DNA of 64,000 nucleotides from Scalesia atractyloides (GCA_947069175.1 CAMTDV010000017.1:51593137-51657136), one strand, 5' to 3'; shown: positions 42,201 through 53,707, counted from the first letter of the stretch. Made by a program: numbers and translations. Notes: generated by a model not told the origin, from the letters alone.

Positions 42201-45200
42201 TAACATTGAGCATATGACCTACCTTATGTGGGTGTAGTTTCAAAATGCTCAGGTAGGCCTCTCTCTGTCTTATAGGAGCTGAAACCTGTTGGCCTTAATG
42301 AGGTCGTTTGTGACAAAGTATTGGAGTCTCTTTCGAAGAAACATTCTTTGTCTGGCGATAGCGAGGATACTTTTCTAATGGGGGCGAAGGCTTGAAGGAT
42401 ATAAGCCTTGAAGCCTTTGAGACGGCTGGTGGAGGTAGGATGAAGAAGAAAGCCAAAAAGTCCAAAGGTGATGAAGCGGGGGCAGTGAAGCCTACTACTT
42501 CTGATGCTGTAAAATAAGACTCTTTGAACTTTATTCGTAGCTTTCTTAGCATTCTAAATAATATTATGATGTATGTTGAACAAGTAGGTTTTAGGGGAAC
42601 CATTAAGGTTTCCTTTCGTGGTTGTTAGCCTTGAAGGCTTTTAAACAATATCTTAGGTTTATGGGCCTTAAGGCCGTATGTTTGAAACTTGATGTTTCTA
42701 ACGTTATGCTCTACTTTTGCCTTGTGTTGATAATGTTTGCAATTGTCTTGTTGTTTTGTTATGTGCCCTTTGTCCATTATACTTTGGAAGGTTCGGTGCT
42801 GTAGTCACTTAGCTTTAAGGTATTTTGGATAAAAGATACATGTTGTCTATCCTTTTTTGTGACATCATTCAGTGTCTTTTTGTTTCGTAAACCTTTTTAT
42901 GAGGTTTAAGGAACGATTGGTGTGGGTTGTTCGGACCCGTCTATGAGACAAGTTAAAAATTTTATTTAAGTCTCATGGAGTTGGATTGATTTAGGAACTC
43001 ACCCCGTATATAGGTCCATTAAACCCTTGAACCTATTGAGCAATGTGGCATGGGAGCTCATCCCCTTACATGGCCCTTGCCATGGAGTTTTTTGCTAGGT
43101 TCTCAACCTGATTATAGGATAGAGAGACAAATTTTGACAAAAAAAAACTTCGTCATTCATTCATTTGATAGTATTTTGATTACAAAAGAGGGTAGAACAT
43201 TTCTTGAAATTATTTCTAAGACTTTTTGTCTAGACGTGGAACCTTTTAAGGTTTTTGCCGTTCTGAGGAAGCGTTTTGCCTTCTACATTGGCATCCTGTA
43301 TGATCCTCCTTTGTGTGTTTTGAGAGTGGTGTATGTTTCGAGAGCCTTGATTCTTTTTTTTGCTTCATTGTTACTAAGAACCAGGTCTCCAGGCTTAAAG
43401 CATTCATGCTTCACCGGGTGTTGTAATAAGCTTCCATCTTCTCCTTATATTTTGCTTCCCTTATAGCGGCTTGGTCACGAGCTTCTTCCAGGAGTACTAA
43501 GTTCAACATGGTTTAAGCCTGGTTGGCTTCAAGGTCGATGTTGAGTGTTTGTTGTATAGTAACACCTATTTCTATCGGGATGGTAGCTTCCGAACCAAAC
43601 ACTAGGCTATAGGGTGACTTGTTTTCTTGGTTGTTCGAATTGCCCACAAGATGTTAGGAAGGTCTTCAAGCCACTGATTACTGTGTCTTCTCAATCTTAC
43701 TTTTATCCCCTCCACAATGTTGTGGTTTGTTATTTCAACTTGACCGTTTGATTGGGGATAGGCTATCGAGCTAAACACTTGTGTAATTCTGAACTCTTTG
43801 CACCATGAGCTAAAAGGCTTCTCGGCAAACTATTTGCCATTATCTGTGACCAGCACCCCTAGAAGCCCAAAGCGACATATGATACTTTCCCACATGATAT
43901 GATTTGTTTTCCCGATATTCTTCCTAGTGACTTAACTTCTGGCCACTTCGTGAAATATTCCACGGCTACCGATAAAAATTTTACTCCTCCCTTGGCGGGC
44001 GGGAATGGGTCGACAATATCCATTCCCTATCTGTGGAATGGCCAAGCTGAGGTAATGGGAATAAGATTGTGTTTAGGACTTTTAGGTATTGGTGCATGTA
44101 GCTGACAGTCCTTACATTTTCGTAATTGTTTAGTGGTATATTGGTGAAGGGAGGGCCAGAAGTATCTAAGGTTCATCGATTTTGAAACCACAGATCTTGG
44201 ACCATAATGAGCCCTGCATATTCCCTCGTGGACTTCCTTGATCAGATATTAGCTTTGTTCTAGGCCAACACATTGGGGTAGTGGTGCAAGGTAACCTTTT
44301 TTGTAAAGGATTTCTCCTCACAACACATACTGCCTTGGCTTGATGCGAACCCTTTCAGCCTATGTCTGGTCATTAGGTAATTCACTATTTTTTAGGGATT
44401 TGACAATAGGAGTCATCCAACTTGGTCCTTCTTCGGTGATCACATCTTGAACCTCAAGTTCCTGAATGGATGGTGATTTTAACACTTCAACCAATACTTT
44501 TTTGGTGAGGTGGGAAAATGTGAGAGATGCAAGTTTGCTTAGTGCATCGGATCTCTTGTTTTGAAATCTTGGGACTTGCTTGACGGTACACGCTTTGGAA
44601 TGTGTTAATCAACTCTTTTGATTTTTCCTGGTAGCTATCATTTACCTGGTTTGAGAACATCCATCCTTTTGGCTAGCTTGAATCCAACAATGAATGCCTC
44701 ATACTTGGTTTCATTATTGATTGTCTGGAATTCAAGCTGGAGATCATATGTAAATTATAATCTTTTGGGGTTGATTAAGACTAGCCCAGCCCCTGACCCT
44801 TTAAGGCTGGAAGCTCCATCAGTAAAAGGCTTCCAAGTATCAGGGTCAGAGGGTTCAGTGGTTGTGGTGTTAACTTCCATTATTGTTTCTTTTGGAATTT
44901 CCACAGTGAAATCAACCAGGATTTGGGCTTTTACGGCCTTCCTTGGAACACAGGTGATATAGTGTTCACCTAGTTCCACTGCCTATTTGGCTAATCGTCT
45001 TTAAGTTTTAGGTTTTTCAAGCACACTTTTAATGGATTGGTCAGTGACCACTTGTATTAGTTGTGCTTGAAAGTACCCTCGAAGCCTTCTGGCTGTTTTG
45101 ACCATAGCTAGAGCAAGCTTTTCCAAAGGAGGATACTTGATCTCTGCTAATTTTAGTGTTTTATTGAAGAAGTAAACGGGTTCCTGAACTTTGTTTTGTT

Positions 45201-48200
45201 CGATGGTTAAAATCGCACTTATGGCTTCTTTAGAAATCGAGAGGTAGACATAGATTATTTCTCCTGTTTCCGAAGCCGCAATGGTCGGGAGTGAAGCCAG
45301 GTGTTGCTTCATTCGTTTGAAGGCTTTCTCTACTTCTTCAGTCCATCCTAAGTCTTTTTTGTTAGCGCATCCCTTGAGTGTTTTGAAGATATGTAGGGAC
45401 TTTTCTGGTAACTTCGAGGTAAAACGCTTCAAAGTTACAAGCTTTCCATTCTGGCTTTCTACTTCTTTTTTGCTTTGTGAGGACTTGGTTTCTAGGGCGG
45501 CTTTTGACTTTGTTGGGTTAGATTTATGCTTTGTTTCCCCAATGTACCCTAGAAACTTGCCTTCCTTAAGACCAAACGAACACTTGACTGGATTGAGCTT
45601 CATGTTGATCTTTTTCAAGTTTTGGGAAGTTTCTTGTATGTCGTCGAGCATTTGATATTCCGTTTTGCTCTTGATGACCAAATCATCAACATAAGCTTCC
45701 ATATTTTTGTCAATTTGACCAGCAAACGCTTTGTCAACCAGGCGTTGATAAGTGGCACCTGCATTTCTTAAAAGGACATTTTTTATCGCAAAAGATACCT
45801 TTATCATTGTGAAATGCGGTTTTTTTATTCATGTGAATCTGATGGCAACCCTTGTAGGGATCCAGGAAACACTTGAATGGGAAACTTGTGGGCGAGTCAA
45901 CCTTAAGGTCTATTCCTGGTAATGGGTAGCAATCATTTGGGTGTGCTTTGTTCAAGTCTTTGAAATCGATACAAATTCTTCAAGACTTGTCAGGTTTTCG
46001 AACCATAACCGGGTTGGCTACCCATGATTGGTACTTAGCTTCTCGGAGGATTCCGACTAAGACAAGCTTTTTTCTACCTCTTGGTACGCTGCAAGGTTTC
46101 TTTTAGAAGCTCGACTTCGTTTGTTTTGGACAAAGGGCTTGACATCAGGTGGGATTTTTAATTCGTGTTCGGCAATGCTTCGAGGGATGCCGGTCATGTC
46201 TTCCGGGCACCAGGCAAAGACATCAACATAGTGCAAGAGTAACTTCTTAAGGTATGAGAGAGTTTATTTGGAGGGACTGGTGTTTACCCTTATCCTTTGA
46301 TGGGGATATTTTGGGTTTATGACCAACCCTTGTTCATTGTCTTCATTCTTATTTGAGATTTCCCCTTCAACCATTAAAGCCTCCTGGGTAGGTTGAAGGG
46401 TTGCTATCCTTTTTTAGTGGGAAACTTCACAGTGCCTTGGCCAACCGAGACTGCCATCCCGAATGCACTTTGTCCTGGCCTTCCTATGATAACATCATAG
46501 TTGGAAGGAATGTTGATAACCACGAATGTGAGTGGTTTGGTTTTTTCCATCTCGCCTTCACTAAAACAGACATCAAGGGTTAGTTGGCCGAAAGGCTTGA
46601 TGGTTGTTAGCGATACCTTTTATGTAGGATTCAGACTGTTGAAGCCTTGAACGTTCATCGTTGCTGAGACGGTTGAAGCGTTTCTCAAGCATGATTTCGG
46701 TGGCTGCGATGGTGTGAATGTAAGCCTTTTTCATCTTGATGGTTCCTATCTTGGCTTCCATTACCAAAGGATTAAGAGCAACCCTCCTTCTGGTGGAAGG
46801 AAACAGACACATTGGCGTTCCCATGCCTTCATGCGATGACATTTGTGGGAAGCTTTTTTTTCGAAGTCTACCATATTTACTTCCTTCTTTTTCCGTCAAC
46901 CATCTTGTCCTTGACCCCTTTAATTAAGTGAGCCAGTTCCCTGGACCTGACGGCGTCTTCGATCCTCCTTTTGAGTTGGAAACGATCATTGGTATGGTGA
47001 CCATTCTCTTCATGAAACTTATAATGTTGAGTTTTCGTTGTTGTTGCTTTTCGGTAATGGTCGAGGAAGGCAGAAGCTGTGTTTTACCTCTTCGGTTGCT
47101 AGGATCTCTTGTGGAGTTTTGGTTAAGGCTATAAAGTTTTATGGTTTTTTCTCGGCTTAGAGGGTTTCAGCCTTCAGGCGTTATGGAATCCGAACCTTCG
47201 AACCGTTTGTCGCAAGATCCATATTCCTTTTTTTCCATTGGGACTATCATGTCGCCAGTTAGGATGTTCTTTGATGTCTACAACTTCTCCTCCTCGAATG
47301 TGGGCTTCAACCCTCTTGAGTGCTTCTTTAAGGGTTTTGGGCAGGCATTTGTTGAAATCTCTTGTGAGATATTTGGAATTTATGAGCATTTATGAACCCT
47401 GCAACCCTCATCTTTTCATCAGCACCCATGTAGGTTAACCTTCCCTTTTTGTACCTTTCGATGAAGTCTCTGAGACTTTCATCATCGTGTTGTTTTTATC
47501 TGGAAGATTAACGTCGCATCCTTGACCTACCTCAGTTGTTGTGAGAAATTGGCCAAGAAACCTTTGCTGAGATCGTTAAAGGTCTGATGCTTCGTTCAGG
47601 AAGGTTGTTGAACTATATACGTGCAGAACCTTCAAGGGTTTGCATGAACATTAGACAACATTCGGGGTTAGATCATTTTTCAATTCTTGCAGCCCGATGA
47701 AGATTTGGAGGTTATGGCGTTCATGAAACTCACCACAAGTTCTGATGTGCGATGGCATCTTTATCCGGGTTTAAAACTCGTAATCAGCAATTTGTTGGGA
47801 AAAGCAAGGCAAGTTGCTGGGCTTGTAGGGTTTTGTGAGGTCTTCCTCTACCCTTGAAGCTGGGTTACCGTTTGAGGTAACCTGGTGAGTATTGTATAAG
47901 GCCTTGAAGGCTTCCTGGATGATGAAGTGTTGCCAAGGAAATTGTGTCATCATCTGTGTCATTAGTTGGGGTACGAGCTTAAAGCCTTGAAGGCTTTCTG
48001 GTGGTACTGTATAAGGCATTCCCATGGATGTGCTCAATACTGCACCTCGAGCCAAAGGCAAGGTGGCCATGGCTTGTTCCCATGAAGTGGCAGCAGAATG
48101 TGGAATGCTTGAAGCTGGTGACTGCCATAATTGATCAAGAGTGGTTCATGCCCAATAGGTTCACTGGTTACAACGGGTTGGGAGGTAGATGAGGAAAAGT

Positions 48201-49578
48201 ATTTGGACTTGGCCTCCCAAAAGTACAAGGGCTTGGACCAGCTTCAAAGTATGATGTGTTTGGACGTGAGCTACTAAAAGGAAGAGATGGAGGACCGAGT
48301 GACAATGAGGGTTTGGATTCCTCAAAGTCTAGTCTTATTCTCACCCCTTTTTTCTCTTTCTCGGCTCACATGTTGATTGAGAAGAGATCTCAGTTGTAAG
48401 ATATTTCAAGCTACTCCCTCGGATGTTAGATCTATATGTTCCGGTAACGCATAGCACCGGTTTGAGTAGATGCAACCCCTGATCGAGACGGGGTTGATGT
48501 TTGAAAAGAAGTGAATTCTGGGAACATAGTCCCCGTTCGAGTACTTCTGGGAGTAGAGAGAGGTGTAGATCTAACCGGTGAGATCTGGCCAGAGTTTGGT
48601 GTTACGTCGGTGTTGTTAGGCACCCGATTTACCTTACCAAGAGACTCGCTTTCAGACATGATGTAAGGAGAAATGGAGCTACACAACTGGTCTTTAAGAT
48701 AAAGTAAGCGGCGTAGCCCCATGGTGGGCGCCAACTTGTTGTTACAACAAATACAAGACCAAGGACTGTAGCGACGTCTCCAGGGTTAAAGGGTTCAAGG
48801 TTTCGATTAGCCTGGCAGGTCGTGGGTCCCCCCACGTTTGTAGCATGTGGAGGTGGATCACTTTGTTATTATTCACTTTGAATTTATAGATTGAAGAATG
48901 TTCAACCCAGAATGTCTATGCTTAGTGAGATAATGTTGTAGTGAGCCAAGAATAGAACAAGCAAGATGCAAGTTCTAGAGAGGAGAAGTAAGATCATAGA
49001 TCAAGAGTGACCTGAATTGATCTGGGATGTGTTAGCTGAAGACAAGGGCTGAGATTTATAGGGAAAGGATTCTCCATAAGAAGAAGCCTTTGACCAGTGA
49101 TCCTTGGCTACAGTGGGGGACTTGCCCATTTGGGGGTTGAAGGCTTCGGACCTGCGGGTAAAAGGGTGTGCTCTCCGACAAGCTCTGGTTGCGGCTGGGC
49201 AGGAGGGTTCACACGCAAATGGTGATGTGACAAGACTCTGACTTGTCCTTTTTACTGTTCATGACAGTTGGCTATTGTCGAACCCTTTTACCTTTCAACC
49301 TTTTAAGCTGTATTGCATTCTAGTCATTTTATTAAGCTTGAGCTACCCACGTCATCGGATAACTTATAAAATTATTTCATCATTTTATAGGGGTTCCATT
49401 TCAACCCGTCAAATTGGTGTGTGACCAGATCTACGGGACACAAGTCGGGGACACATGCTTCAGCATCATAGAGGCCTTCCAACTCACAACCGCCACCTTC
49501 AACGCCTTCAACCCAAATTTGAACTGTGACAAGGTTTTTGTTGGAGAATGGTTGTGCGTCCATGCTACAACGGTTTGA
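39277..49578 (+). CDS. Small secreted LysM-domain protein, two exons (39277-39376 and 49391-49578)
   Basis: Exon 1 starts at ATG 39277 with MANMKASNVF followed by a hydrophobic stretch, a clear signal peptide of about 27 residues. It ends before the strong donor GTAAGT at 39377. Exon 2 follows TTTTATAG at 49390 and keeps the frame (phase 1). It encodes KLVCDQIYGTQVGDTCFSII, then NPNLNC and VFVGEWLCV, ending at TGA 49576-49578. The predicted product has 95 residues, one LysM at about 44-90 and four cysteines (44, 56, 79, 89). Single-LysM secreted proteins of this size are a known plant family; LysM domains bind N-acetylglucosamine chains such as chitin or peptidoglycan fragments, here presumably in the apoplast. 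The intron contains the whole 9.8-kb element H. No coding lesion is seen. Confidence 0.82.
39572..40195 (-). repeat. 3' LTR of element H
   Basis: In the element's sense it starts TGATGACGTAGG at 40195, just after the purine tract GACTTGGGGGGC (40196-40207), and ends GTAACAACA at 39572. TATA TATAAATC lies near 39892-39899 on the minus strand. Confidence 0.9.
40354..42517 (+). pseudogene. Antisense ORF of element H (putative gypsy-type transposase, Transposase_28-like)
   Basis: On the strand opposite to gag-pol, a series of frames reads TQEEVNAFYEHWGIDSSVDP, then CPPSFIALYCRHFEFSN, a fragment at 41067-41303 (SALDFIKSNDTFDVVF-like part, then RFEGSDYVNVPNVKGF), a coiled part at 41644-41990 and a lysine-rich end stopping at 42515-42517. 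I recognise it as the protein often annotated in composites as putative gypsy-type transposase. Antisense ORFs in this position are known in Tat-lineage elements such as Grande; their function is unknown. Stops (for example TGA soon after the ATG) and shifts break it. Confidence 0.7.
42518..43140 (-). other. Spacer between the antisense ORF and integrase of H
   Basis: No reading frame with recognisable content is seen on either strand. Confidence 0.5.
43141..44340 (-). pseudogene. Integrase of element H (interrupted)
   Basis: Minus-strand frames contain the HHCC zinc-binding part (HEGICRAHYGPRS and KCKDCQLHAP, near 44100-44250), the first catalytic aspartate in GMDIVDPFPPAKGG near 44000, and AYPQSNGQVEITNHNIVEG with the catalytic glutamate near 43750. 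The C-terminal part decays with several stops before 43150. Integrase would insert the DNA copy into the chromosome. Confidence 0.82.
44620..46100 (-). pseudogene. Reverse transcriptase and RNase H of element H, with the second (Tat-type) RNase H
   Basis: The RT starts near 46100; its stretch KSWRICIDFKDLNKAHPNDC is interrupted, YPLPGIDLKVDS follows, then a long frame at 45001-45807 with MEAYVDDLVIKSKTE (YVDD active site) and the RNase H-type connection through EPVYFFNKTLKLAE. At 44640-45000 a further RNase H-like domain reads FTDGASSLKGSGAGLVLINP. The second RNase H is characteristic of the Tat lineage. Frames break near 45734, 45001 and 44755. Confidence 0.85.
46390..46600 (-). pseudogene. 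Protease region of element H
   Basis: The minus strand encodes FVVINIPSNYDVIIGRPGQS and AFGMAVSVGQGTVKFP, the C-terminal half of a gypsy aspartic protease. The catalytic DSG part is not clearly preserved. Confidence 0.7.
46601..48659 (-). pseudogene. gag of element H (interrupted)
   Basis: The start ATG at 48659 opens MSESESLGKVNRVPNNTDVT, ending at 48432. Homology continues in frames at 47771-48070 (EEDLTKPYKPSNLPCFSQQI), through a poorly preserved core to 47174-47389 (LTRDFNKCLPKTLKEALKRV, EAHIRGGEVVDIKEHP) and a tail at 46573-46899. This matches the Retrotrans_gag proteins of Tat elements. Several shifts are present. Confidence 0.82.
48718..48736 (-). promoter_or_regulatory. Primer-binding region of element H
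   Basis: The minus strand reads AGTTGGCGCCCACCATGGG directly after the LTR end. TGGCGCC is the usual start of the primer-binding site in Tat and Athila elements. Confidence 0.7.
48737..49357 (-). repeat. 5' LTR of element H
   Basis: Nearly identical to the left LTR. The last base on the right (G instead of A) spoils the terminal TG in the element's sense. Confidence 0.9.
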
Positions 49579-50166
49579 ATGTCGACTTGATAGCTCCATC
49601 TTTTCAATGGTTCATCGTTTTCTTTCCTACAAATAATATTTTAACCATAGTATTTCGCTTGTCGTATTTCATACCCGTCAGCATCTCCTAGTTATAAATC
49701 AAACATAAGGATTTGTGTTACGGACATTGCGTCACCTTCTTCACTTGAATCATTGCTAATGAACTATATTAATACACACCGGATTGCCCAAAATGTAACA
49801 GCTCTCAAATCTTACTATCAAAGAACCAGTAAGAGTATGATTTTTACTACATAGTAAAGATTCAAACAAAGTTTCGAACATGCATACAGAAAATCATCCA
49901 TTACACATGAAAAACAAGAAAGGAAATATTGTTTATAAACCAGAAAACAAAGTTGTAAATTAGATGCTCGAAAAGAACCTTAAACATATTTAAAGTAGAC
50001 TCTACTTATTCAAATCAAACTTTCATGCATGCTTAAGCTTAACAAGATAAATAAAAACTTAACATACATATGCTCAAGAAGATCCAAATCACACCAAACA
50101 CTGATAAGATCCTTAATGGTAAAATTATAAAACTCAAGTAAAATATTTTACAAAATGAAAACACAT
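49579..50166. other. Intergenic sequence between the LysM gene and the RPL11 copy
   Basis: AT-rich, no gene seen. It should hold the 3' ends of both convergent genes. Confidence 0.5.
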
Positions 50167-51774
50167 CTAAGCTCCGATTTGTTGTGATTTGTTAAGAATA
50201 ACACCCTCGTATTTCACTTGAAACCATTTCATCGCATCCTCCTTGGTCACCCGATGTTGAATCCCAACACGGGCCTTGCATCGGCGGCGACGGCCAACAC
50301 GGTAACCAGGCCGTTCTAGAACTACAAAGAAATCCACAGATATTGATAAAATGTGTCATTGTGTGTATATATTGCTTTATAAACAAATCCGATTATAAGT
50401 TTTAAATAGTTAACTCGCAATGACCTACTTGATTCCAAGATCGATGTGTTCTTGAATACCAAACCCAAAGCATCCCGTGTCGCTGAAATTGCGCCTCAGC
50501 AACTCGTACTCTTTCATCTTCAAACCGCTCTCCAAAAGCTGCATGGCCTTATCTCCTCTAACGGTAACATAGCATGCAATCTTCTCGTTACGCCTGATAC
50601 CAAAAAACCTCACAGTATACCTTGCTGTTCAATCAAGAGATATAGTCTTATCACTTTTAACATTCAAGGAAATCTATATTAAATATCATACAGAATACAG
50701 ATTTTCTGGTAAATAAATCCATCCCCAAAATAAAATAAAGTCTAGGGGTGCTCAAAGTCCAGTTCGGCTCATTGTAATGAAATTCTAGACTTCCCCGCCA
50801 ACTACGCTCTCAGAAAACGATAAACCAAATCCACTGGGTTGTTGGGTGTGTCAGCTGGAGCTGCCAAGCTAACTAGAAAGACTCACGGTCTGGTTTGACC
50901 AGTTTTTGATAAGGCTATGAGCTGAAAGCTTAACTACAATTTCATCAAACAGCAAACCAAACCAGCTAAACAAACTGGATGGGCCAAACCAGCAGAAATG
51001 GTTTTCATTTGGCAGTTTAACCTGGCCTTTTTTGCTTGATTCTATTTTTGAAAACCGCTCTTTTGTATTTAACTTTTAAAAATTATAATGTTGATCCGTG
51101 TATTACATACAAAAGTGAATGATAAAAATTAAACCACCATGTTTACACTGCATATTTCAAGATCCCAACCATCAACAAACCGTAAAACCAAGTTTTTCAA
51201 ACCGCAAACAGAACCATGTAACCAACTTGCTTCGGTTTTCACAATTTAGCCAGTTTCAACCGGTTAAAAACACCCAAGCATCACGCTATTTCAACTGAAG
51301 ACTATTTGCAAATTTGTAGTTCCATACAATGATAAACTACTTTATTGCACGTTATTGTTAACAATTGTCACACTCAAAACCATCAGATGTGTAAAAAAAA
51401 GTTACACTAACAAACAGAAAAGGTTACACAAAACAAAGATGTTACCTTTTGAGAAGACAGGAGATTGGCCGTTCAATTGCTACAAAACCTAAACATGATT
51501 CAACAAACATAAAGCATCAAATTCGCATCTTACAAACTGTAAATGTTGAATTCAGTTTGAGTAATAATAATGATACAGAACTCAGACCTTAGCAACACGA
51601 GTGAGACGATCGCCGCTTTCTCCAACTGAGATGTTGAGAACGAGCTTCTGAACCTTGATTTCCCGCATTGGGTTCGCCTGCTTCCTCTCTGAGGCCTGCA
51701 TTTTAAGACAAAATCAGAATCAATCGATCATATGATTTTGTGAGTGAGTGAGTGAGCGATTGAGAGATTACCAT
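50167..51774 (-). pseudogene. RPL11: 60S ribosomal protein L11 (uL5) gene copy, intron-containing, damaged
   Basis: Five exons are recognisable on the minus strand: ATG (51772-51774), 51588-51695 (ASERKQANPMREIKVQKLVL...RVAK), 51446-51479 (QLNGQSPVFSK), 50428-50624 (ARYTVRFFGIRRNEKIACYV to QEHIDLGIK) and about 50167-50345 (DFFVVLERPGYRVGRRRRCK to the stop at 50167). uL5 is part of the large-subunit central protuberance and contacts 5S rRNA. Two lesions appear relative to the conserved family. Exon 2 lacks its last three codons (VLE), where a deletion also removed the normal splice site. About ten residues around YDPSTGIYGM are missing between exons 4 and 5, where no frame-keeping splice is evident. 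Introns show it is not a processed copy. The upstream region still carries ribosomal-gene promoter motifs. Confidence 0.85.
50738..51285. mobile_element. Possible hAT-like non-autonomous insertion in the RPL11 intron
   Basis: The intron segment opens CTAGGGGTGCTCAAA and closes AAAAACACCCAAGC, resembling GGGGTG/CACCC hAT-type termini. It is rich in AAACCAGC and AACCGG words. I could not find a clear 8-bp duplication, so this is tentative. Confidence 0.3.
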
Positions 51775-51847
51775 TGTTGGAGGAGCAGAGTGGAGAAACG
51801 GTGGAGATGATCGAAATGGCGTAGAGATTAATTGAAATTATAACTGC

Positions 51848-51881
51848 TAGGGTTTTGTTCGAGAGAGAGAGAGGAGGCCCA
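51848..51881 (-). promoter_or_regulatory. Telo-box and site II motif upstream of the RPL11 copy
   Basis: The minus strand has AAACCCTA (51848-51855) and TGGGCC (51876-51881). This pair is typical of plant ribosomal protein promoters. Confidence 0.7.
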
Positions 51882-51931
51882 AAATCGGACCATTTTACTA
51901 GCCCGGTCTTTTCTTACGAGATTACTTTTTA

Positions 51932-53058
51932 GGGTAAATTACACTTTTCGTCCTTTATGTTTGTATCGAACTACAATAGATAGCCTTTAAGTTCAATAAT
52001 TACAGTTACAATCATTTATTCAGAAAACTCATTGCATATTTTGTCCTTTAGCACTAATCAGGTTAAAATTTCCAATTAAATCCAATCAGTTAAGGGTATT
52101 TTAGTCATTTTACCAACTTAATTAAAAAAAACTAAAACCTAATTTTACAAACCCACTTCTATCTTTATCTTTTCCATTCTTTCCCCTTCTTTTTCACAAC
52201 CACCACCGTCCGCCATAACCACCACCACCAATCTCTTTTTATCTCAATATCAGTTTTTTCTCTCCAACCAACTCCCACCACCACCACGGCCACTGTGGCA
52301 GCCACTACAAACCCTATAAACCCATGTTTATAACTATACAAGTGAGATGTATGTGATTCTTCAACACTATTCCACATGTTAAAAAGGAGGAAATCTTAAA
52401 GAAAGTTAAAAAAGATTAAGTTTTTAACAAAACCTAGTTCAGAATTCAGATGGGATGTAATAATAACCTTGCACTATGAGCAGAAGCAAGCATCTGATCC
52501 AACCTCTGAATCAATGGGATGTAACGGTTAACTCAATCGAGCGAAGTAACCTCTTAATCAAACACAACCGCACCATTCCACCAGCCTCTCAAACTTCCAT
52601 TTGCAGATCTGGGATCTTGTCACCCACTCTGACATCACTCCGCCGCTGCAATCGACCAAGAAAAGAGAGACGTGGCGTGAGAATGTTAGGCGGTGATGGT
52701 GCTTACGATGGTGATGCTAGGGCGGTGGTGCTTACGGCGGTGGTGATGGCCGTCGGCAGGAGTGGTGGTGGTGAAGAGCTTCTTAGGTTACAGGGTTAGA
52801 GAGAGAGTTGCGTAAATGTATGAGTGTTTGGTTTATAAATATATAAATATTTTTTTTGTTATTTCTGTTCTTTTTCAATATATTTTTTAAGTAAAAAAGT
52901 AAAATTACAAAACTACCCTTAATTGATTTGATTTAACTGAAAATCTTAACTTTGTTAGTCCTAACGGAATAAGATGTAATGAGTTTTTCAATATTGAACT
53001 TAAAGGCTATGCATTGCAATCTGATACAAACATAAAAGACGAAAATTATAATTTACCC
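51932..53058. mobile_element. Non-autonomous Mutator-like element (1.13 kb)
   Basis: Inverted ends of about 68 bp begin GGGTAAATTA and contain TTTATGTTTGTATC and AGCCTTTAAGTTCAAT on both sides. Perfect 9-bp duplications TACTTTTTA lie at 51923-51931 and 53059-53067, the Mutator hallmark. The interior has GGTGGT/CCACCA-rich sequence and no transposase. Confidence 0.85.
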
Positions 53059-53482
53059 TACTTTTTAACCCAAACTAGAATTACCTCCCGCCGCAATGTG
53101 GCGGAGGATCGTCAGCTATATATCATACTAGGTTATCACCCGCGAACTTCGCGGGTCGAAAATTTAATTTATATTATTACAAAGTGTGTAAATAATATAT
53201 ATACAAAAGTAACACATTACATAAATTACTTATTGAAACAGTGAAAATATAGTTAAAATGCATTGAAGTATAAACCATTATATCTTTTACTTTTATTAAT
53301 AATTAAGGTGTCTTTAGACAAATAGTTACTCTTTCTCAGAGCCATAAAGAATTTATTGATACGACCAACAATATAGATCTGCAAATTAAAAGACAAACGT
53401 TAAATAACATCACAAGGTAACAAACCTCCTAGTGAAAGATTCACAAAAAGTATAAAAAAAGGAAGTTGACTAATAAGATGTG

Positions 53483-53707
53483 TGTTACGAATAAATTATT
53501 TATGGTGACTCTCCACGTTCTTAACTCCTGCCTCTTTATTTACTCTTTATTAATAATATGACCTATATATAGAGGTCCTTTGTATTTGATATGATATACT
53601 CAATATCAATAAGAATTATCTCATTCTCCATATTTCTTTCTCTACATGATCTATGTTCTCATGTTTATCATGTATATTGGTTGCTAATAGACCGTTGTTT
53701 TACAACA
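53483..53707 (+). repeat. 5' LTR of element E
   Basis: Begins TGTTACGAATAAATT, ends TTTTACAACA, with a TATA-like CTATATATAG near 53563. Confidence 0.88.

Larger units (their letters stand above)
39572..49357 (-). mobile_element. Ty3/gypsy Tat-type retrotransposon H (9.8 kb), decayed
   Basis: Left LTR 39572-40195 and right LTR 48737-49357 are close copies, both starting TGTTGTTACAAC on the plus strand. Flanks are GGTAA (39567-39571) and GATAA (49358-49362), a duplication with one mismatch. The coding strand is minus: gag, protease, RT, RNase H, a second RNase H-like domain, integrase. An antisense ORF on the plus strand lies between integrase and the 3' LTR. This layout and the second RNase H mark the Tat lineage. 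Many stops and shifts are present. Confidence 0.9.
39377..49390 (+). other. Intron of the LysM gene enlarged by element H
   Basis: Without H and one duplication copy the intron would be about 223 bp (39377-39571 plus 49363-49390). Donor GTAAGT and acceptor TTTTATAG remain intact, so splicing is possible. Confidence 0.72.

Noticed and set aside
45281..45655. 124-codon plus-strand frame
   Set aside because: Lies opposite the well-supported RT frame of element H and shows no domain.
52165..52799. Frames in the Mutator-like element as host genes
   Set aside because: Low-complexity GGT/CCA-rich sequence within the terminal inverted repeats; no domain recognised.
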